DNA of 64,000 nt from Streptomyces sp. GQFP (GTDB taxonomy: Bacteria; Actinomycetota; Actinomycetes; Streptomycetales; Streptomycetaceae), in NCBI RefSeq assembly GCF_021545335.1, contig NZ_CP089312.1, positions 2,604,001 through 2,668,000 on the forward strand, given 5' to 3'. Below the pieces are notes generated by a model. The model was not told the origin of the DNA. It did not search any database and saw nothing but the letters and a program-made list of their open reading frames with translations. Shown here piece after piece: positions 18,420-30,761 of this stretch; position 1 is the first letter of the stretch, and each line of letters opens with the position of its first letter. A program made the translations under genes and the position numbers.

Positions 18420-20691
18420 CCTGCGGTCGCTCCTTCACGAGTACATCTCGTACGTCCATGACGCCCACGTCAGGTGCATCGGTTACGTCGGCGATGCTCG
18501 CACGGGCGGCCTCCTCGACGCCCGCCAATTCGCCTGCGGGGACGCGGCACTCGGGCGGCTCGATGCTGATGCGCGGCAGGCGCCGGTCGAGCCAGCGGGG
18601 CAGCCACCAGTTGGCGCCGCCGAGCAGGTGCATCAGGGCGGGCACCAGGAGCGTACGCAGGACGAAGGCGTCGAGGGCGACGGCGGCGGCCAGGGCGATG
18701 CCGAACATGGCGATCACGCGGTCGCCGGAGAGGACGAAGGCGAGGAAGACGGAGATCATGATGACGGCCGCGGAGTTGATCACGCGGCTGGTCTCGGCGA
18801 GGCCGACCCGGACGGCCCGCCGGTTGTCGCCGGTCTCCAGCCACTCCTCGTACATCCGGCTGACCAGGAAGACCTGGTAGTCCATGGAGAGCCCGAAGAG
18901 GACCGAGACCATGATCACGGGGAGGAAGGGTTCGATCGGGCCCGCGCTGCCGAGGCCGAGGAGTTCGCTCCCCCAGCCCCACTGGAAGATCGCGACGACG
19001 ACCCCGAACGCGGAGGCGACAGCGGCGACGTTCATCGCGGCGGCCTTGAGCGGGATGCCGATCGAGCGGAACGCGAGAAGCAGCAGCAGACAGCCCAGGC
19101 CGATGACGACCCCGACGAACAGCGGCAGCTTGCCGACGATCACATCCGCGAAGTCGTCGTAACTCGCCGTGACCCCGCCGACCTGGAGGTCGAGGGAGGT
19201 GCCGGTCTCCGCGCGCGGGAGCACCTTTTCGCGCAGCCGCTCCACCAGGTCACTGGTCTTCGCGGACTGCGGGGAGGACGTCGGTACGACGGTGAGGTAC
19301 CCGGTGGAGCCGTCCGCGCTGTAGGTCACCGGCGAGGCCGACGCGACGCCCTTGGTGGTCCTGAGGGTCGCGGCGAGGTTGTCGAGGACGAGCTGGTCCT
19401 CGGCGTCGGCGACGGGCGTGACAAGGGTGAGCGGGCCGTTGACGCCGGGGCCGAAACCGTCGGCGATGAGGTCGTAGGCCTGGCGTGTGGTCGTCGTGCT
19501 CGGGTTGTTGCCCTGGTCGGAGGTGCCGAGGTGGAGCGAGAGGGTGGGCAGGGCGAGCAGCGCCATGACGACCAGGGCGGCGGCGCCGAGCAGCTTGGGG
19601 TGGCGCTCGACGAACGCGGACCAGCGGGCGGCGAGCCCGGTGGGCAGCTCCGGCTCGGGCCCGTGCTCGGCCAGCCTGCGCCGTTCGCGGCGGCTCAGGG
19701 CGCGCGGTCCGATGAAGGACAGCAGGGCGGGCAGCAGGGTCACGGAGGCCGCGACGGTCAGGACCACTGTCAGGGAGGCGGCGATCGCGACGCCGTTGAG
19801 GAAACCGAGGCGCAGGATCAGCATCCCGAGCAGGGCGATGCAAACGGTCGCACCCGCGAAGACGACGGCGCGTCCCGTGGTCGTGACGGCGTTGGTGGCG
19901 GCCTCGGTCACGGACAGGCCGCGTTTGAGGCCGCGTCGGTGTCTGGTGACGATGAACAGGGCGTAGTCGATGCCCACGCCGAGCCCGATCAGCATGCCGA
20001 GCATGGGCGCGAAGTCGGCGACGGTCATCATGTGGCCGAGCAGCACGATCCCGGCGTACGCCGTGCCGACGCTCACCAGGGCGGTGGCGATGGGCAGCAG
20101 GGAGGCGGCGAGCGAGCCGAAGGCGAGGAACAGCACGACGGCCGCGACGACCACGCCGAGAGCCTCGGCGAGGTGTCCGCCGGACGACTCGGTGAGCGCG
20201 ATGGCGCTGCCGCCCAGCTCCACCTGGAGCCCGTCGGCCCGGGCGGCCTCGGCCGCGTCGACGACGGCCCGCGCCTCGCCCGCGTCGATGTCCTCGGCGG
20301 ACTTCTCGAAGGTGACGGTGGCGTACGCCGTACGTCCGTCGCCGCTGATCTGGCTGCCGCCGCGGCCCTCGTACGGGCTGACGACCGAGGCCACGCCGGG
20401 CAGGTCGGCGATCCGGTCCAGGGTGTCGCTCATCGTCTGCTCGACGTCGGCGGCACGGACCGTGCCGGAGCCGGTGTGCCAGACGACGGTGTCTGTGTCG
20501 CCGCCGAGACCGGGGAAGCCGTCCTCGAGGAGCTGGGTGGCGCGGCCCGACTCGGTGCCGGGTGCCTCGTAGTCGTTCGAGTACGCCGAGCCGGCGACGG
20601 CCGCGGCGGCGGTCACTCCGGCGAAGGCGGCGAGCCAGATCAGTACGACGACGAGGCGGTGCCTGACACACCAGCGTGCGAGGACTGCCAC
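18397..20691 (-). CDS. MMPL/RND-family membrane transporter
   Basis: A 764-residue membrane protein built as two repeats, each with one N-terminal helix, a large extracellular domain and a five- or six-helix bundle. Recognisable parts are the first helix (LVVVLIWLAAFAGVTAAAAV), GMLIGLGVGIDYALFIVTRH in the first bundle and the matching FGLSMDYQVFLVSRMYEEWL in the second; these Asp-containing helices carry the proton relay in RND-type transporters. MMPL proteins export lipids, siderophores or toxic compounds. The GTG start at 20689-20691 follows GGGAG with seven-base spacing. The coupled acetyltransferase could modify the exported compound, but that is inference. Confidence 0.93.
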   Translation of the reverse strand: MAVLARWCVRHRLVVVLIWLAAFAGVTAAAAVAGSAYSNDYEAPGTESGRATQLLEDGFPGLGGDTDTVVWHTGSGTVRAADVEQTMSDTLDRIADLPGVASVVSPYEGRGGSQISGDGRTAYATVTFEKSAEDIDAGEARAVVDAAEAARADGLQVELGGSAIALTESSGGHLAEALGVVVAAVVLFLAFGSLAASLLPIATALVSVGTAYAGIVLLGHMMTVADFAPMLGMLIGLGVGIDYALFIVTRHRRGLKRGLSVTEAATNAVTTTGRAVVFAGATVCIALLGMLILRLGFLNGVAIAASLTVVLTVAASVTLLPALLSFIGPRALSRRERRRLAEHGPEPELPTGLAARWSAFVERHPKLLGAAALVVMALLALPTLSLHLGTSDQGNNPSTTTTRQAYDLIADGFGPGVNGPLTLVTPVADAEDQLVLDNLAATLRTTKGVASASPVTYSADGSTGYLTVVPTSSPQSAKTSDLVERLREKVLPRAETGTSLDLQVGGVTASYDDFADVIVGKLPLFVGVVIGLGCLLLLLAFRSIGIPLKAAAMNVAAVASAFGVVVAIFQWGWGSELLGLGSAGPIEPFLPVIMVSVLFGLSMDYQVFLVSRMYEEWLETGDNRRAVRVGLAETSRVINSAAVIMISVFLAFVLSGDRVIAMFGIALAAAVALDAFVLRTLLVPALMHLLGGANWWLPRWLDRRLPRISIEPPECRVPAGELAGVEEAARASIADVTDAPDVGVMDVRDVLVKERPQDVRDIPG

Positions 20692-20911
20692 AGACGTGCT
20701 CCCTGGGTGACATATGGATCTTTGACCGGGAACAGTCGTGAATGAACAGAACGGCCCGCAAAGAAACGAAAAGAGGCAAGAACGATGCCAACCACTCTCG
20801 CAGGCGATGATGATCGTTTGAGACGTTCGTGCCCTTACTCACAAGACTGCGAGTCACATCACAGGACAATCAGATGAGCTCTGTCGCCCCGGTAAAAGCG
20901 CGATAAGCAAC
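20692..20911 (-). other. Intergenic region upstream of the MMPL gene
   Basis: About 220 bases, noticeably richer in A and T than the neighbouring genes (for example AAAGAAACGAAAAGAGGCAA). It should contain the MMPL-acetyltransferase promoter. No clear operator or terminator was identified; CGATGATGATCG near 20808-20819 is a short palindrome. Confidence 0.4.
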
Positions 20912-21220
20912 TCAGTCGAACTGGTCTCCGAGGGCCATCACCATCACCCCGACGATCAACAACCATAGTGCCCTCCGGGTACGCCCCCGCGCCCCGAGCA
21001 CCGACGCGAGCGCACAGACCGCGGCGCCGAAGGCGTACGCACCGGGTACGAGCGCGGGCGCCGAGCCCGTGAGGCGGAGCGTCGAGGCCGCGAGCCCCAC
21101 GAGGGCCAGCAGCGCCCCGGTTCCGGTCGCCGTCCAACGGGCCCGCCGCGCGTCCAGCTCCGCGTCCTCGTACTCCTCGTGGTCCTCCCCGTTCTCACCC
21201 ACATTCTCGTGCACGTCCAT
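20912..21220 (-). CDS. Small membrane protein
   Basis: A 102-residue protein starting MDVHENVGENGEDHEEYEDA, an acidic cytosolic head of about 30 residues, followed by three hydrophobic segments (GALLALVGLAASTLRL, PGAYAFGAAVCALASVLGA and ALWLLIVGVMVMAL). The ATG at 21218-21220 gives a natural start, whereas the open frame continues upstream without membrane or domain features. It is divergent from the methyltransferase gene. The function is unknown. Confidence 0.75.
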   Translation of the reverse strand: MDVHENVGENGEDHEEYEDAELDARRARWTATGTGALLALVGLAASTLRLTGSAPALVPGAYAFGAAVCALASVLGARGRTRRALWLLIVGVMVMALGDQFD

Positions 21221-21411
21221 GGCGCGGGAGCGTAGCGCGCCCACCTGAGAATCCGGATGCGGTCGCGGAGGCCCACTGTTAGCGTCCGGCCGTCGACTGT
21301 CCGTATCCGGCTTCGCCGGCGACCCGAGCAGGTGCATTTTTTTGAAGGTCCGACCGAGCTCCGAAGCGTCCCGTTCTTCTCTTTTGCAGAACCCAAGGAG
21401 CCCGTTCACCG

Positions 21412-22197
21412 ATGTCCGACATCACATCCAGGACTGACCGCCTGAACCACCCGAACTACCCACGCAGCAGCCGCTACGACGCCCGCTGGACCATCGACAA
21501 CCAGATGGGCCCGCACGCTCTCTGGCTGCTGGAGTGGCTGGCCCCCGCGCTCGGCCTCGACACCCTCCCGCCGGGCGCCCGCGTGCTCGACCTGGGCTGC
21601 GGCAAGGCCATGACGTCGGTCTTCCTCGCCAAGGAGTACGACGTCCAGGTCACCGCCGCCGACCTGTGGATCGAGCCCGGCAAGAACGCGCGCCGCATCG
21701 CCGAGGCGGGCGTCGGCGACCGGGTGCTGCCCGTGTACGCCGAGGCACATCAGCTGCCGTTCGGCGACGGGTCGTTCGACGCGATCGTGAGCATCGACGC
21801 GTACCAGTACTTCGGCACGAACGACCTGTATCTGCCGAGTCTCACCCGGCTGCTGAAGCCGGGCGGGCGGATCGGGGTCGTCATGCCGGCCCTGCGCGAG
21901 GAGCCGGACGGCGTGGAGCCGCCCGAGCATCTCAAGCCGTTCTGGGACCCGGACTTCTGGGCGTTCCACTCCGCCGACTGGTGGCGGCGCCAGTGGACAC
22001 GCAGCGGGGCCGTGACGGTGGAGGCCGCCGACTGGCTGCCCGACGGCTGGCGGGACTGGCTGTTGTGGAGCGAGGTCTGCGCCGCGGAGAGCAGCGAGGA
22101 GTTCATGGCGAACATGGCCCGTGAGTCGGTGGAACTGGTGCGCGCCGACCAGGGGCGGTCCCTGGGCTTCGTACGGGTCGTGGGCCGTCGTACGTGA
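21412..22197 (+). CDS. SAM-dependent methyltransferase
   Basis: A 261-residue class I methyltransferase. The SAM-binding glycine motif is VLDLGCGKAMTSVFLAKEY near residue 60, followed by the acidic strand VTAADLWIEPGK and the FDAIVSIDAYQYFG motif IV region. The family resembles small-molecule methyltransferases such as Cfa/UbiE types; the substrate is unknown. AGGAG lies ten bases before the ATG. It is followed by a strong bidirectional terminator. Confidence 0.9.
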   Translation: MSDITSRTDRLNHPNYPRSSRYDARWTIDNQMGPHALWLLEWLAPALGLDTLPPGARVLDLGCGKAMTSVFLAKEYDVQVTAADLWIEPGKNARRIAEAGVGDRVLPVYAEAHQLPFGDGSFDAIVSIDAYQYFGTNDLYLPSLTRLLKPGGRIGVVMPALREEPDGVEPPEHLKPFWDPDFWAFHSADWWRRQWTRSGAVTVEAADWLPDGWRDWLLWSEVCAAESSEEFMANMARESVELVRADQGRSLGFVRVVGRRT

Positions 22198-22211
22198 TCG
22201 AGTGAAGCGAC

Positions 22212-22251
22212 GGCTGAGGGGCGCATCGGAATCCCGATGCGCCCCTCAGCC
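22212..22251. terminator. Strong bidirectional terminator between methyltransferase and gatB
   Basis: An uninterrupted 18-base stem, GGCTGAGGGGCGCATCGG facing its exact complement across a four-base loop (AATC), with CTT after it on the plus strand. It separates convergent genes (methyltransferase on plus, gatB on minus) and would serve both. Confidence 0.92.
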
Positions 22252-22263
22252 TTGTCGTGTGAC

Positions 22264-23781
22264 TCAGCCCTCGCTGACGCCCAGCTGCTCAAGGATGAGT
22301 TCCTTGACGCGGGCCGCGTCGGCCTGGCCGCGGGTCGCCTTCATGACCGCGCCGACCAGGGCGCCCGCCGCGGCCACCTTGCCGCCGCGGATCTTGTCGG
22401 CGATGCCCGGGTTGCCGGCGATGGCCTCCTGGACGGCGGTGGTGAGCGCGCCGTCGTCGGAGACGACCTTCAGGCCCCGCTTCTCGACGACCTCGTCCGG
22501 GGTGCCCTCGCCCGCGAGGACGCCCTCGATGACCTGGCGGGCCAGCTTGTCGTTCAGGTCGCCGGAGGTGACCAGCGCGGTGACGCGGGCGACCTGCTCG
22601 GGCGTGATGGCCAGTGCGTCGAGCGAGGTGCCCGACTCGTTGGCGCTGCGCGCGAGTTCGCCCATCCACCACTTGCGCGCGGAGGCCGCGTCGGCACCGG
22701 CGTCGATCGAGGCGACGATCAGGTCGATCGCACCGGCGTTGAGGATCGACTGCATGTCGGTGGCGCTGATGCCCCACTCCTCGCGGAGCCGGTTGCGGCG
22801 GACCAGCGGCAGCTCGGGCAGCCCGGCACGGATCTCCTCGACCCACTCGCGGGTGGGGGCGACCGGTACGAGGTCCGGCTCGGGGAAGTACCGGTAGTCC
22901 TCGGCCTCCTCCTTCACGCGGCCCGAGGTCGTCGACCCGGTGTCCTCGTGGAAGTGCCGGGTCTCCTGGATGATCGTCCCGCCCGAGTTCAGTACGGCGG
23001 CGTGCCGCTGGATCTCGAACCGGGCCGCCCGCTCCACGGAACGCAGCGAGTTGACGTTCTTGGTCTCGCTCCGGGTGCCGAACTTCTCGCGGCCGTGCGG
23101 GCGCAGCGACAGGTTGACGTCGCAGCGCATCTGGCCCTGCTCCATGCGGGCCTCGGAGACACCGAGGGCCTTGATGAGTTCGCGCAGTTCGGCGACGTAC
23201 GCCTTGGCGACCTCGGGAGCGCGCTCGCCGGCGCCCTCGATCGGCTTGGTGACGATCTCGATGAGGGGGATGCCGGCGCGGTTGTAGTCGAGCAGCGAGT
23301 GCGAGGCGCCGTGGATGCGGCCCGTCGCGCCGCCGACGTGCAGCGACTTGCCGGTGTCCTCCTCCATGTGGGCGCGTTCGATCTCCACGCGGAAGGTCTC
23401 GCCGTCCTCCAGCTGGACGTCGAGGTAGCCGTTGAAGGCGATCGGCTCGTCGTACTGGGAGGTCTGGAAGTTCTTCGGCATGTCCGGATAGAAGTAGTTC
23501 TTCCGGGCGAAGCGGCACCACTCGGCGATCTCGCAGTGCAGCGCGAGGCCGATCCTGATGGCGGACTCGACGCCGGTCGCGTTGACGACCGGGAGCGAGC
23601 CGGGCATGCCGAGGCAGGTCGGGCAGGTCTGCGAGTTGGGCTCGGCGCCCAGCTCGGTCGAACAGCCGCAGAACATCTTGGTCTTGGTGCCGAGTTCGAC
23701 GTGGACTTCGAGGCCCATGACGGGGTCGTAGGTCGCCAGGGCGTCCTCGTACGACACCAACTCGTCGGTCGTGGTGGTCAC
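22264..23781 (-). CDS. gatB: Asp-tRNA(Asn)/Glu-tRNA(Gln) amidotransferase subunit B
   Basis: The tRNA-binding, kinase-like subunit of the GatCAB complex, which converts misacylated Glu-tRNA(Gln) (and Asp-tRNA(Asn)) to the correct amide using ammonia supplied by GatA. Its 505 residues begin with the signature [19 protein letters not shown], with four zinc-ligand cysteines in CGCSTELG and CPTCLG, then the cradle domain ([18 protein letters not shown]) and a C-terminal YqeY-like helical tail that binds tRNA. The GTG start at 23779-23781 is preceded by GAGGGAAG. It lies downstream of gatA, separated by a short extra gene. Confidence 0.97.
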   Translation of the reverse strand: MTTTTDELVSYEDALATYDPVMGLEVHVELGTKTKMFCGCSTELGAEPNSQTCPTCLGMPGSLPVVNATGVESAIRIGLALHCEIAEWCRFARKNYFYPDMPKNFQTSQYDEPIAFNGYLDVQLEDGETFRVEIERAHMEEDTGKSLHVGGATGRIHGASHSLLDYNRAGIPLIEIVTKPIEGAGERAPEVAKAYVAELRELIKALGVSEARMEQGQMRCDVNLSLRPHGREKFGTRSETKNVNSLRSVERAARFEIQRHAAVLNSGGTIIQETRHFHEDTGSTTSGRVKEEAEDYRYFPEPDLVPVAPTREWVEEIRAGLPELPLVRRNRLREEWGISATDMQSILNAGAIDLIVASIDAGADAASARKWWMGELARSANESGTSLDALAITPEQVARVTALVTSGDLNDKLARQVIEGVLAGEGTPDEVVEKRGLKVVSDDGALTTAVQEAIAGNPGIADKIRGGKVAAAGALVGAVMKATRGQADAARVKELILEQLGVSEG

Positions 23782-23797
23782 GGTGAAAACTTCCCTC

Positions 23798-24040
23798 TCA
23801 GCCCAGCAGGACGTCGTCGTCGCCCAGCCGCTTCAGCTCGCGGTAGAGGATGGCGAGGCCGGTGACGATGGCGGCGGCGGATACGGCGGCGTCGATCAGG
23901 CGCAGGGTGTCCCCGTCCTCGCGGGCCAGCTTGACCTGCTTGGCGACGCTGATCGCGCCGAACGCGGTACTGCCGAGCGAGACGTACAGCCCGGTCTTCG
24001 ACTTCTTGAAGTTCTTCGCCTTCTTGGCCATGGCGCTCAC
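23798..24040 (-). CDS. Small protein of unknown function inside the gat operon
   Basis: A protein of 77-80 residues, basic at the N-terminus ([14 protein letters not shown]) with a hydrophobic, possibly membrane-spanning C-terminal half ([25 protein letters not shown]). A GTG at 24038-24040 overlaps the gatA stop as GTGA and has AGGAGG ten bases upstream, so it is the preferred start; an internal ATG at 24031 would shorten it by three residues. Its place between gatA and gatB implies co-expression with the amidotransferase, but no role is known. Confidence 0.8.
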   Translation of the reverse strand: MSAMAKKAKNFKKSKTGLYVSLGSTAFGAISVAKQVKLAREDGDTLRLIDAAVSAAAIVTGLAILYRELKRLGDDDVLLG

Positions 24041-25530
24041 AGCGACGGTGCCTCCTCTAGCAGCGGGTGCCCCCACTTTTCCACGAAGGCGGCCTCGACG
24101 GCGGCGCCGACCTTGTAAAGGCGGTCGTCCTGGAGCGCCGGGGCGATGATCTGGAGCCCGACCGGCAGTCCGTCCTCGGGCGCGAGACCGCAGGGCAGGG
24201 ACATGGCCGAGTTGCCGGCCAGGTTGGTCGGGATGGTGCAGAGGTCCGCGAGGTACATCGCCATCGGGTCGTCGGCGCGCTCGCCGATCGGGAAGGCGGT
24301 GGTCGGGGTCGTGGGCGACACGATCACGTCGACCGACTCGAACGCCTTCTCGAAGTCCCGCGTGATGAGCGTACGGACCTTCTGGGCGCTGCCGTAGTAC
24401 GCGTCGTAGTAGCCGGAGCTGAGCGCGTACGTGCCGAGCATGATGCGGCGCTTGACCTCGGGGCCGAAGCCCTCCGCGCGGGTGAGCGAGGTGACCTCTT
24501 CGGCGGAGTGCGTGCCGTCGTCGCCCGTACGGAGGCCGTAGCGCAGGCCGTCGAAGCGCGCGAGGTTGGAGGAGCACTCGGAGGGCGCGATCAGGTAATA
24601 GGCAGAAAGCGCCAGGTCGAAGGACGGACAGTCCAGCTCGACGATCTCGGCCCCGAGGTCCCTCAGCAGGGCCACGGACTCGTCGAAGCGCTGGATGACG
24701 CCGGCCTGGTAACCCTCGCCGCGGAACTGCTTGACGACGCCGACGCGCATGCCCGCGACGCTGCCGTTGCGGGCGGCCTCGACGACCGCCGGGACCGGCG
24801 CGTCGATCGAGGTCGAGTCGAGCGGGTCGTGCCCGGCGATGACCTCGTGGAGAAGCGCGGCGTCCAGGACCGTACGGGCGCAGGGCCCGCCCTGGTCGAG
24901 GGAGCTGGAGAACGCGACCATGCCGTACCGCGAGACGGCCCCGTACGTCGGCTTGACGCCGACCGTGCCGGTGACGGCGGCGGGCTGGCGGATGGAACCG
25001 CCGGTGTCCGTGCCGATGGCGAGGGGCGCCTGGAAGGAGGCGAGGGCGGCACTCGACCCGCCACCGGAACCACCGGGGATCCTGGTCAGGTCCCACGGGT
25101 TGCCGGTCGGCCCGTACGCGCTGTTCTCGGTGCTCGACCCCATGGCGAACTCGTCCATGTTGGTCTTGCCGAGGATGACGACGTCGGCCGCCTTCAGCTT
25201 CCGGGTGACGGTCGCGTCGTACGGCGGGATCCACCCTTCGAGGATCTTGGAGCCGACGGTGGTCGGGATCCCCTCGGTGGTGAAGATGTCCTTGAGCGCG
25301 AGGGGTACGCCGGCCAGCGGGCCCAGCGTCTCCCCGCGCTCGCGCTTGGCGTCGACGGCACGGGCCTGGGCGAGGGCGCCCTCCCGGTCGACGTGCAGGA
25401 AGGCGTGCACCTTCTCGTCGACGGCCTCGATGCGGGCGAGGTGCGCCTCGGTGACCTGTACGGCGGTCAGCTCGCCGGAGGCGATCTTCGCGGCGGTCTC
25501 GGCGGCCGTGAGCTTGATGATGTCCGTCAT
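24037..25530 (-). CDS. gatA: Asp-tRNA(Asn)/Glu-tRNA(Gln) amidotransferase subunit A
   Basis: The glutaminase/amidase subunit, releasing ammonia from glutamine for GatB. The 497-residue protein carries the amidase signature: catalytic Lys in [11 protein letters not shown], the glycine-rich serine loop [16 protein letters not shown] and the nucleophile region [16 protein letters not shown]. The ATG at 25528-25530 follows GGGAGGA; the open frame extends much further upstream over gatC, but that part is a shadow. It is five bases downstream of gatC. Confidence 0.97.
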   Translation of the reverse strand: MTDIIKLTAAETAAKIASGELTAVQVTEAHLARIEAVDEKVHAFLHVDREGALAQARAVDAKRERGETLGPLAGVPLALKDIFTTEGIPTTVGSKILEGWIPPYDATVTRKLKAADVVILGKTNMDEFAMGSSTENSAYGPTGNPWDLTRIPGGSGGGSSAALASFQAPLAIGTDTGGSIRQPAAVTGTVGVKPTYGAVSRYGMVAFSSSLDQGGPCARTVLDAALLHEVIAGHDPLDSTSIDAPVPAVVEAARNGSVAGMRVGVVKQFRGEGYQAGVIQRFDESVALLRDLGAEIVELDCPSFDLALSAYYLIAPSECSSNLARFDGLRYGLRTGDDGTHSAEEVTSLTRAEGFGPEVKRRIMLGTYALSSGYYDAYYGSAQKVRTLITRDFEKAFESVDVIVSPTTPTTAFPIGERADDPMAMYLADLCTIPTNLAGNSAMSLPCGLAPEDGLPVGLQIIAPALQDDRLYKVGAAVEAAFVEKWGHPLLEEAPSL

Positions 25531-25535
25531 GGTGA

Positions 25536-25832
25536 TTAGTCCTCCCCCAGGATCTGCGGCACCTTGAAACGCTGCTGCTCCTGGGCCGGGGCGCCGGAGA
25601 GCGCCTGCTCGGGGGTGAGCGACGGACGGACCTCGTCCACGCGCATGACGTTCGTCAGCGGCAGCGGGTGCGAGGTCGGCGGTACGTCTTGGTCGGCGAC
25701 CTCGCTGACGCGGGCGACCGCGCCGATGATGTCGTCGAGCTGGCCTGCGAAGTGGTCGAGCTCTTCGCCCTTCAGCTCCAGACGCGCCAGCCGTGCGAGG
25801 TGGGCGACCTCCTCGCGCGTGATGCCAGGCAT
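25536..25832 (-). CDS. gatC: Asp-tRNA(Asn)/Glu-tRNA(Gln) amidotransferase subunit C
   Basis: The 98-residue stabilising subunit that wraps around GatA and GatB. The typical opening [20 protein letters not shown] and the later region [20 protein letters not shown] are diagnostic. It is the first gene of the gatC-gatA-orf-gatB cluster, and the promoter should lie in the 148 bases upstream, towards the GGDEF-EAL gene. Confidence 0.96.
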   Translation of the reverse strand: MPGITREEVAHLARLARLELKGEELDHFAGQLDDIIGAVARVSEVADQDVPPTSHPLPLTNVMRVDEVRPSLTPEQALSGAPAQEQQRFKVPQILGED

Positions 25833-25980
25833 GCAGCGATCCTCTGGGGTGAGTGCGGTGTGGTTTTGGCCCCAATCCTAGGGGGCACGGGAGACAACCC
25901 GCGCACGGGTTTGCCACGGGTGGTGCGCGGGCGGGAGATCTCCCCCTGTTCCGCCTTCTCCCCCGGCTCCGGTTCCGCCT

Positions 25981-28314
25981 CTATTCCGCGGCGGGCAGGG
26001 CCGCCCGCGGACGCTGCCAGCCGCGGGTCCCCCGCGCCAGCAACCACGCGGTGGCCTCCTCGGGAGGCATGGCGGCGGCGACCAGCCACCCCTGCACGGC
26101 GTCACACCCGAGATCCCGCAACCGCTCCCACGTCTCGTCGTCCTCCACGCCCTCGGCGACGACGAGCAGCCCCAGGGAGTGCGCGAGATCGACCGTGCAC
26201 CGCACGATCTCCGCGTCCTCCGTGTCCACCGCCAGCCGTGCCACGAACGACCGGTCGATCTTCAGCTCGCTCACCGGCAGCCGCCGCAGGTGCACCAGCG
26301 ACGAGTACCCGGTGCCGAAGTCGTCCAGGGACATCTTCACGCCGTGCGCGGTCAGCGCGGCCAGCGTGGCCGCGGCCTTCTGCGGGTCCTCCAGGAGCAC
26401 GTGTTCCGTTATCTCCAGCTGCAGCGACCCCGCCGGGACCCCGTGGCGGGCAAGGCGCGCGGCGACGGAACCGGCGAAGCCGGGGGTGTGGACGTCACGC
26501 GGGGAGACATTGACGGCGACGGGGACGAACAGCTTCTGGGCACGCCACTTGGCGACCTGCTCCAGCGCCGTCTCCAGCACGTACTCCGTGAGGTGGGGCA
26601 TCAGCCCGGAGGACTCGGCGATCGCTATGAACTCGTCCGGCGGCACCTTCCCGCGCTCCGGGTGCACCCAGCGCACGAGCGCCTCAAGGCCCGCGACCTG
26701 TCCGTCGAAGCGCACCTTGGGCTGGTAGTGCAGCTCGACCTCGTGCGCGTCGAGCGCGCGCCGCAGATCGCCCAGCAGGCCGAGGCGGTCCGGGGTGTTG
26801 GAGTCGCGCTTGGACTCGTACACCTCTACGCCCGTACGGTCCCGCTTCGCCTGGTACATGGCGACGTCCGCGCGCCGCAGCAGCCCCTCCGCGTCGAGCG
26901 CGTGGTCGGGGAAGACGGCGAGGCCCGCGCTGGCCTCCAGGACGAGGGTGAGTCCGTCGAGGTCGAGCGGGGAGCCGAGCACGGTGACCAGGTTGCGGGC
27001 GACGCGGGTGGCGGACGTCGTGGAGTCGACGACCGGCAGTAAGACGGCGAACTCGTCGCCGCCGAGCCGTGCCGCCTCCGCGCCGCGCGGCAGGGCGAGC
27101 CGCAGCCGGTCCGCTATCTGGAGGAGGAGCCGGTCACCTGCGAGGTGGCCGAGGGTGTCGTTGACGGAGCGGAAGCGGTCGAGGTCTATGAGCATCAACG
27201 CGGCCCGCGCGTCGATGCGTTCGGCATCGTCGAGGGCCGTCCAGGTGCGCTCCAGGAGCCACTGTCTGTTGGGCAGTCCGGTGAGCGGGTCGCGCAGCTG
27301 TTCCTCGGCCCGGGCCCTGGCTATCCACAGGGTGGAGTCGAGGGCGATGAGGGGGATGGCGAACAGCGGCAGCAGGACCGGCAGGGCGACGGCGACGACG
27401 CAGATCAGGGGTGCGATGGCGAGCAGGGCGACCGCGACCAGGCCCTGTCTGACCAGGGCGGAGCGGGCGACCGTGGGCAGTCCGCCGCGCGGGGTGTGCA
27501 GATACCAGAGGAGGGTGCGGGTGACCCCGAGGTAGGTGATCGCGATCAGCACCACCTCGGGTGCCGTGTAGACGCTCCAGGTCTGCGGGTTCCACGGGGT
27601 CTCGACGGACGGGACCCGGCCGAACGCGGCGAGCACCAGCGCGCCGGCACCGATGCCGAGGATGTCCACCGCGCCGGCCAGCACGCCCTGACGCCAGCGG
27701 TGGCGCCGGGCTATGCCGACCAGGACGACGACGGTGAGGCTGACCATGCCGGCCGGGACCCAGCCGTACAGCAGGAGTACGGCGAGGGTGAGGGCGGCGC
27801 CCGATCCGGTGCCGCCCCACCAGCGGGCGCGGCCGAGGGCGACGAGGTGGCCGACGATGACGCCGGTGAGGACGGCGAGGGCCCAGCCGACGGTGCCGGA
27901 CGGGAAGAGCGCGTTGTGGCCGGTGAAGCCGCGGTAGAAGCCGGCGCCGAGGACGAACCCGGCCGCCGCGACGACCGCCGCGGGCAGCGCGGGCCAGGAC
28001 AGCTGGCGTTCGGGGTCCTGGGCGTGGAGCTGTGCGGCGCGTTGCTCGGCGGTGAGGTGGGCCGTCAGCTGGGGCGAGACCCTGCTGTCGGCGACGATGC
28101 GCTGTCCGGTGCCGCCGGCCCCGCTCACCGGTCCGGTCGTACGGCCGCCGACGCCCGCCCGTTCCAGGAACCGTGCCGTGCGGCGGACCATGCCCTGTTC
28201 CTGGCCGGGTTCGGGGCGACGGCTCTTGAAGAGGGCGGAACCCCGGCGCCAGGCGCCGGATATCCGGCTTCCGCGCAGCCGTGAAGGAGGGGCGGCGCTA
28301 TCGGTCGGTTCCAT
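25981..28314 (-). CDS. rmdB: Membrane GGDEF-EAL cyclic di-GMP enzyme (RmdB-like)
   Basis: A 777-residue bifunctional cyclic di-GMP protein. Residues about 105-340 hold several membrane helices, followed by a GGDEF domain (intact RLGGDEFAVLLP near 418) and an EAL domain with all hallmark residues: GLEALVRW near 545, DDFGTGYSSL near 662, and EGVE. It should therefore be able to degrade cyclic di-GMP and may also make it. From recalled gene order next to ligA it matches SCO5495, named RmdB and reported to be a phosphodiesterase affecting sporulation; I could not verify this by alignment. The ATG at 28312-28314 (MEPTDSAAPP) follows GAGAGGG. It is on the same strand as ligA, 218 bases downstream of it. 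Confidence 0.9.
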   Translation of the reverse strand: MEPTDSAAPPSRLRGSRISGAWRRGSALFKSRRPEPGQEQGMVRRTARFLERAGVGGRTTGPVSGAGGTGQRIVADSRVSPQLTAHLTAEQRAAQLHAQDPERQLSWPALPAAVVAAAGFVLGAGFYRGFTGHNALFPSGTVGWALAVLTGVIVGHLVALGRARWWGGTGSGAALTLAVLLLYGWVPAGMVSLTVVVLVGIARRHRWRQGVLAGAVDILGIGAGALVLAAFGRVPSVETPWNPQTWSVYTAPEVVLIAITYLGVTRTLLWYLHTPRGGLPTVARSALVRQGLVAVALLAIAPLICVVAVALPVLLPLFAIPLIALDSTLWIARARAEEQLRDPLTGLPNRQWLLERTWTALDDAERIDARAALMLIDLDRFRSVNDTLGHLAGDRLLLQIADRLRLALPRGAEAARLGGDEFAVLLPVVDSTTSATRVARNLVTVLGSPLDLDGLTLVLEASAGLAVFPDHALDAEGLLRRADVAMYQAKRDRTGVEVYESKRDSNTPDRLGLLGDLRRALDAHEVELHYQPKVRFDGQVAGLEALVRWVHPERGKVPPDEFIAIAESSGLMPHLTEYVLETALEQVAKWRAQKLFVPVAVNVSPRDVHTPGFAGSVAARLARHGVPAGSLQLEITEHVLLEDPQKAAATLAALTAHGVKMSLDDFGTGYSSLVHLRRLPVSELKIDRSFVARLAVDTEDAEIVRCTVDLAHSLGLLVVAEGVEDDETWERLRDLGCDAVQGWLVAAAMPPEEATAWLLARGTRGWQRPRAALPAAE

Positions 28315-28532
28315 TCCCGTCCCTCTCACAGCCGGCGGTGCCCACGCCACGCGGTCCGATGTCCGTCAACCGTCGACGGGACCGCGTCCGAACCGCATCC
28401 GGGCACGGCAGGCGCATACGTCAACAGTAGGCCGCAGAAGGCTTCCACGGGCAGCGGTCGCCGACGGTTGCCCGAATGCGACCCGGCCACCCGTATGCAT
28501 CTGGTATGCGCCGATCGGGTGGTCTTCAACCG

Positions 28533-30761
<2,229 letters not shown>

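Noticed and set aside
17971-20745. 924-codon frame antisense to the MMPL gene
   Set aside because: Shadow frame rich in Arg, Gly, Asp and Glu; the MMPL gene on the other strand has clear membrane helices and motifs.
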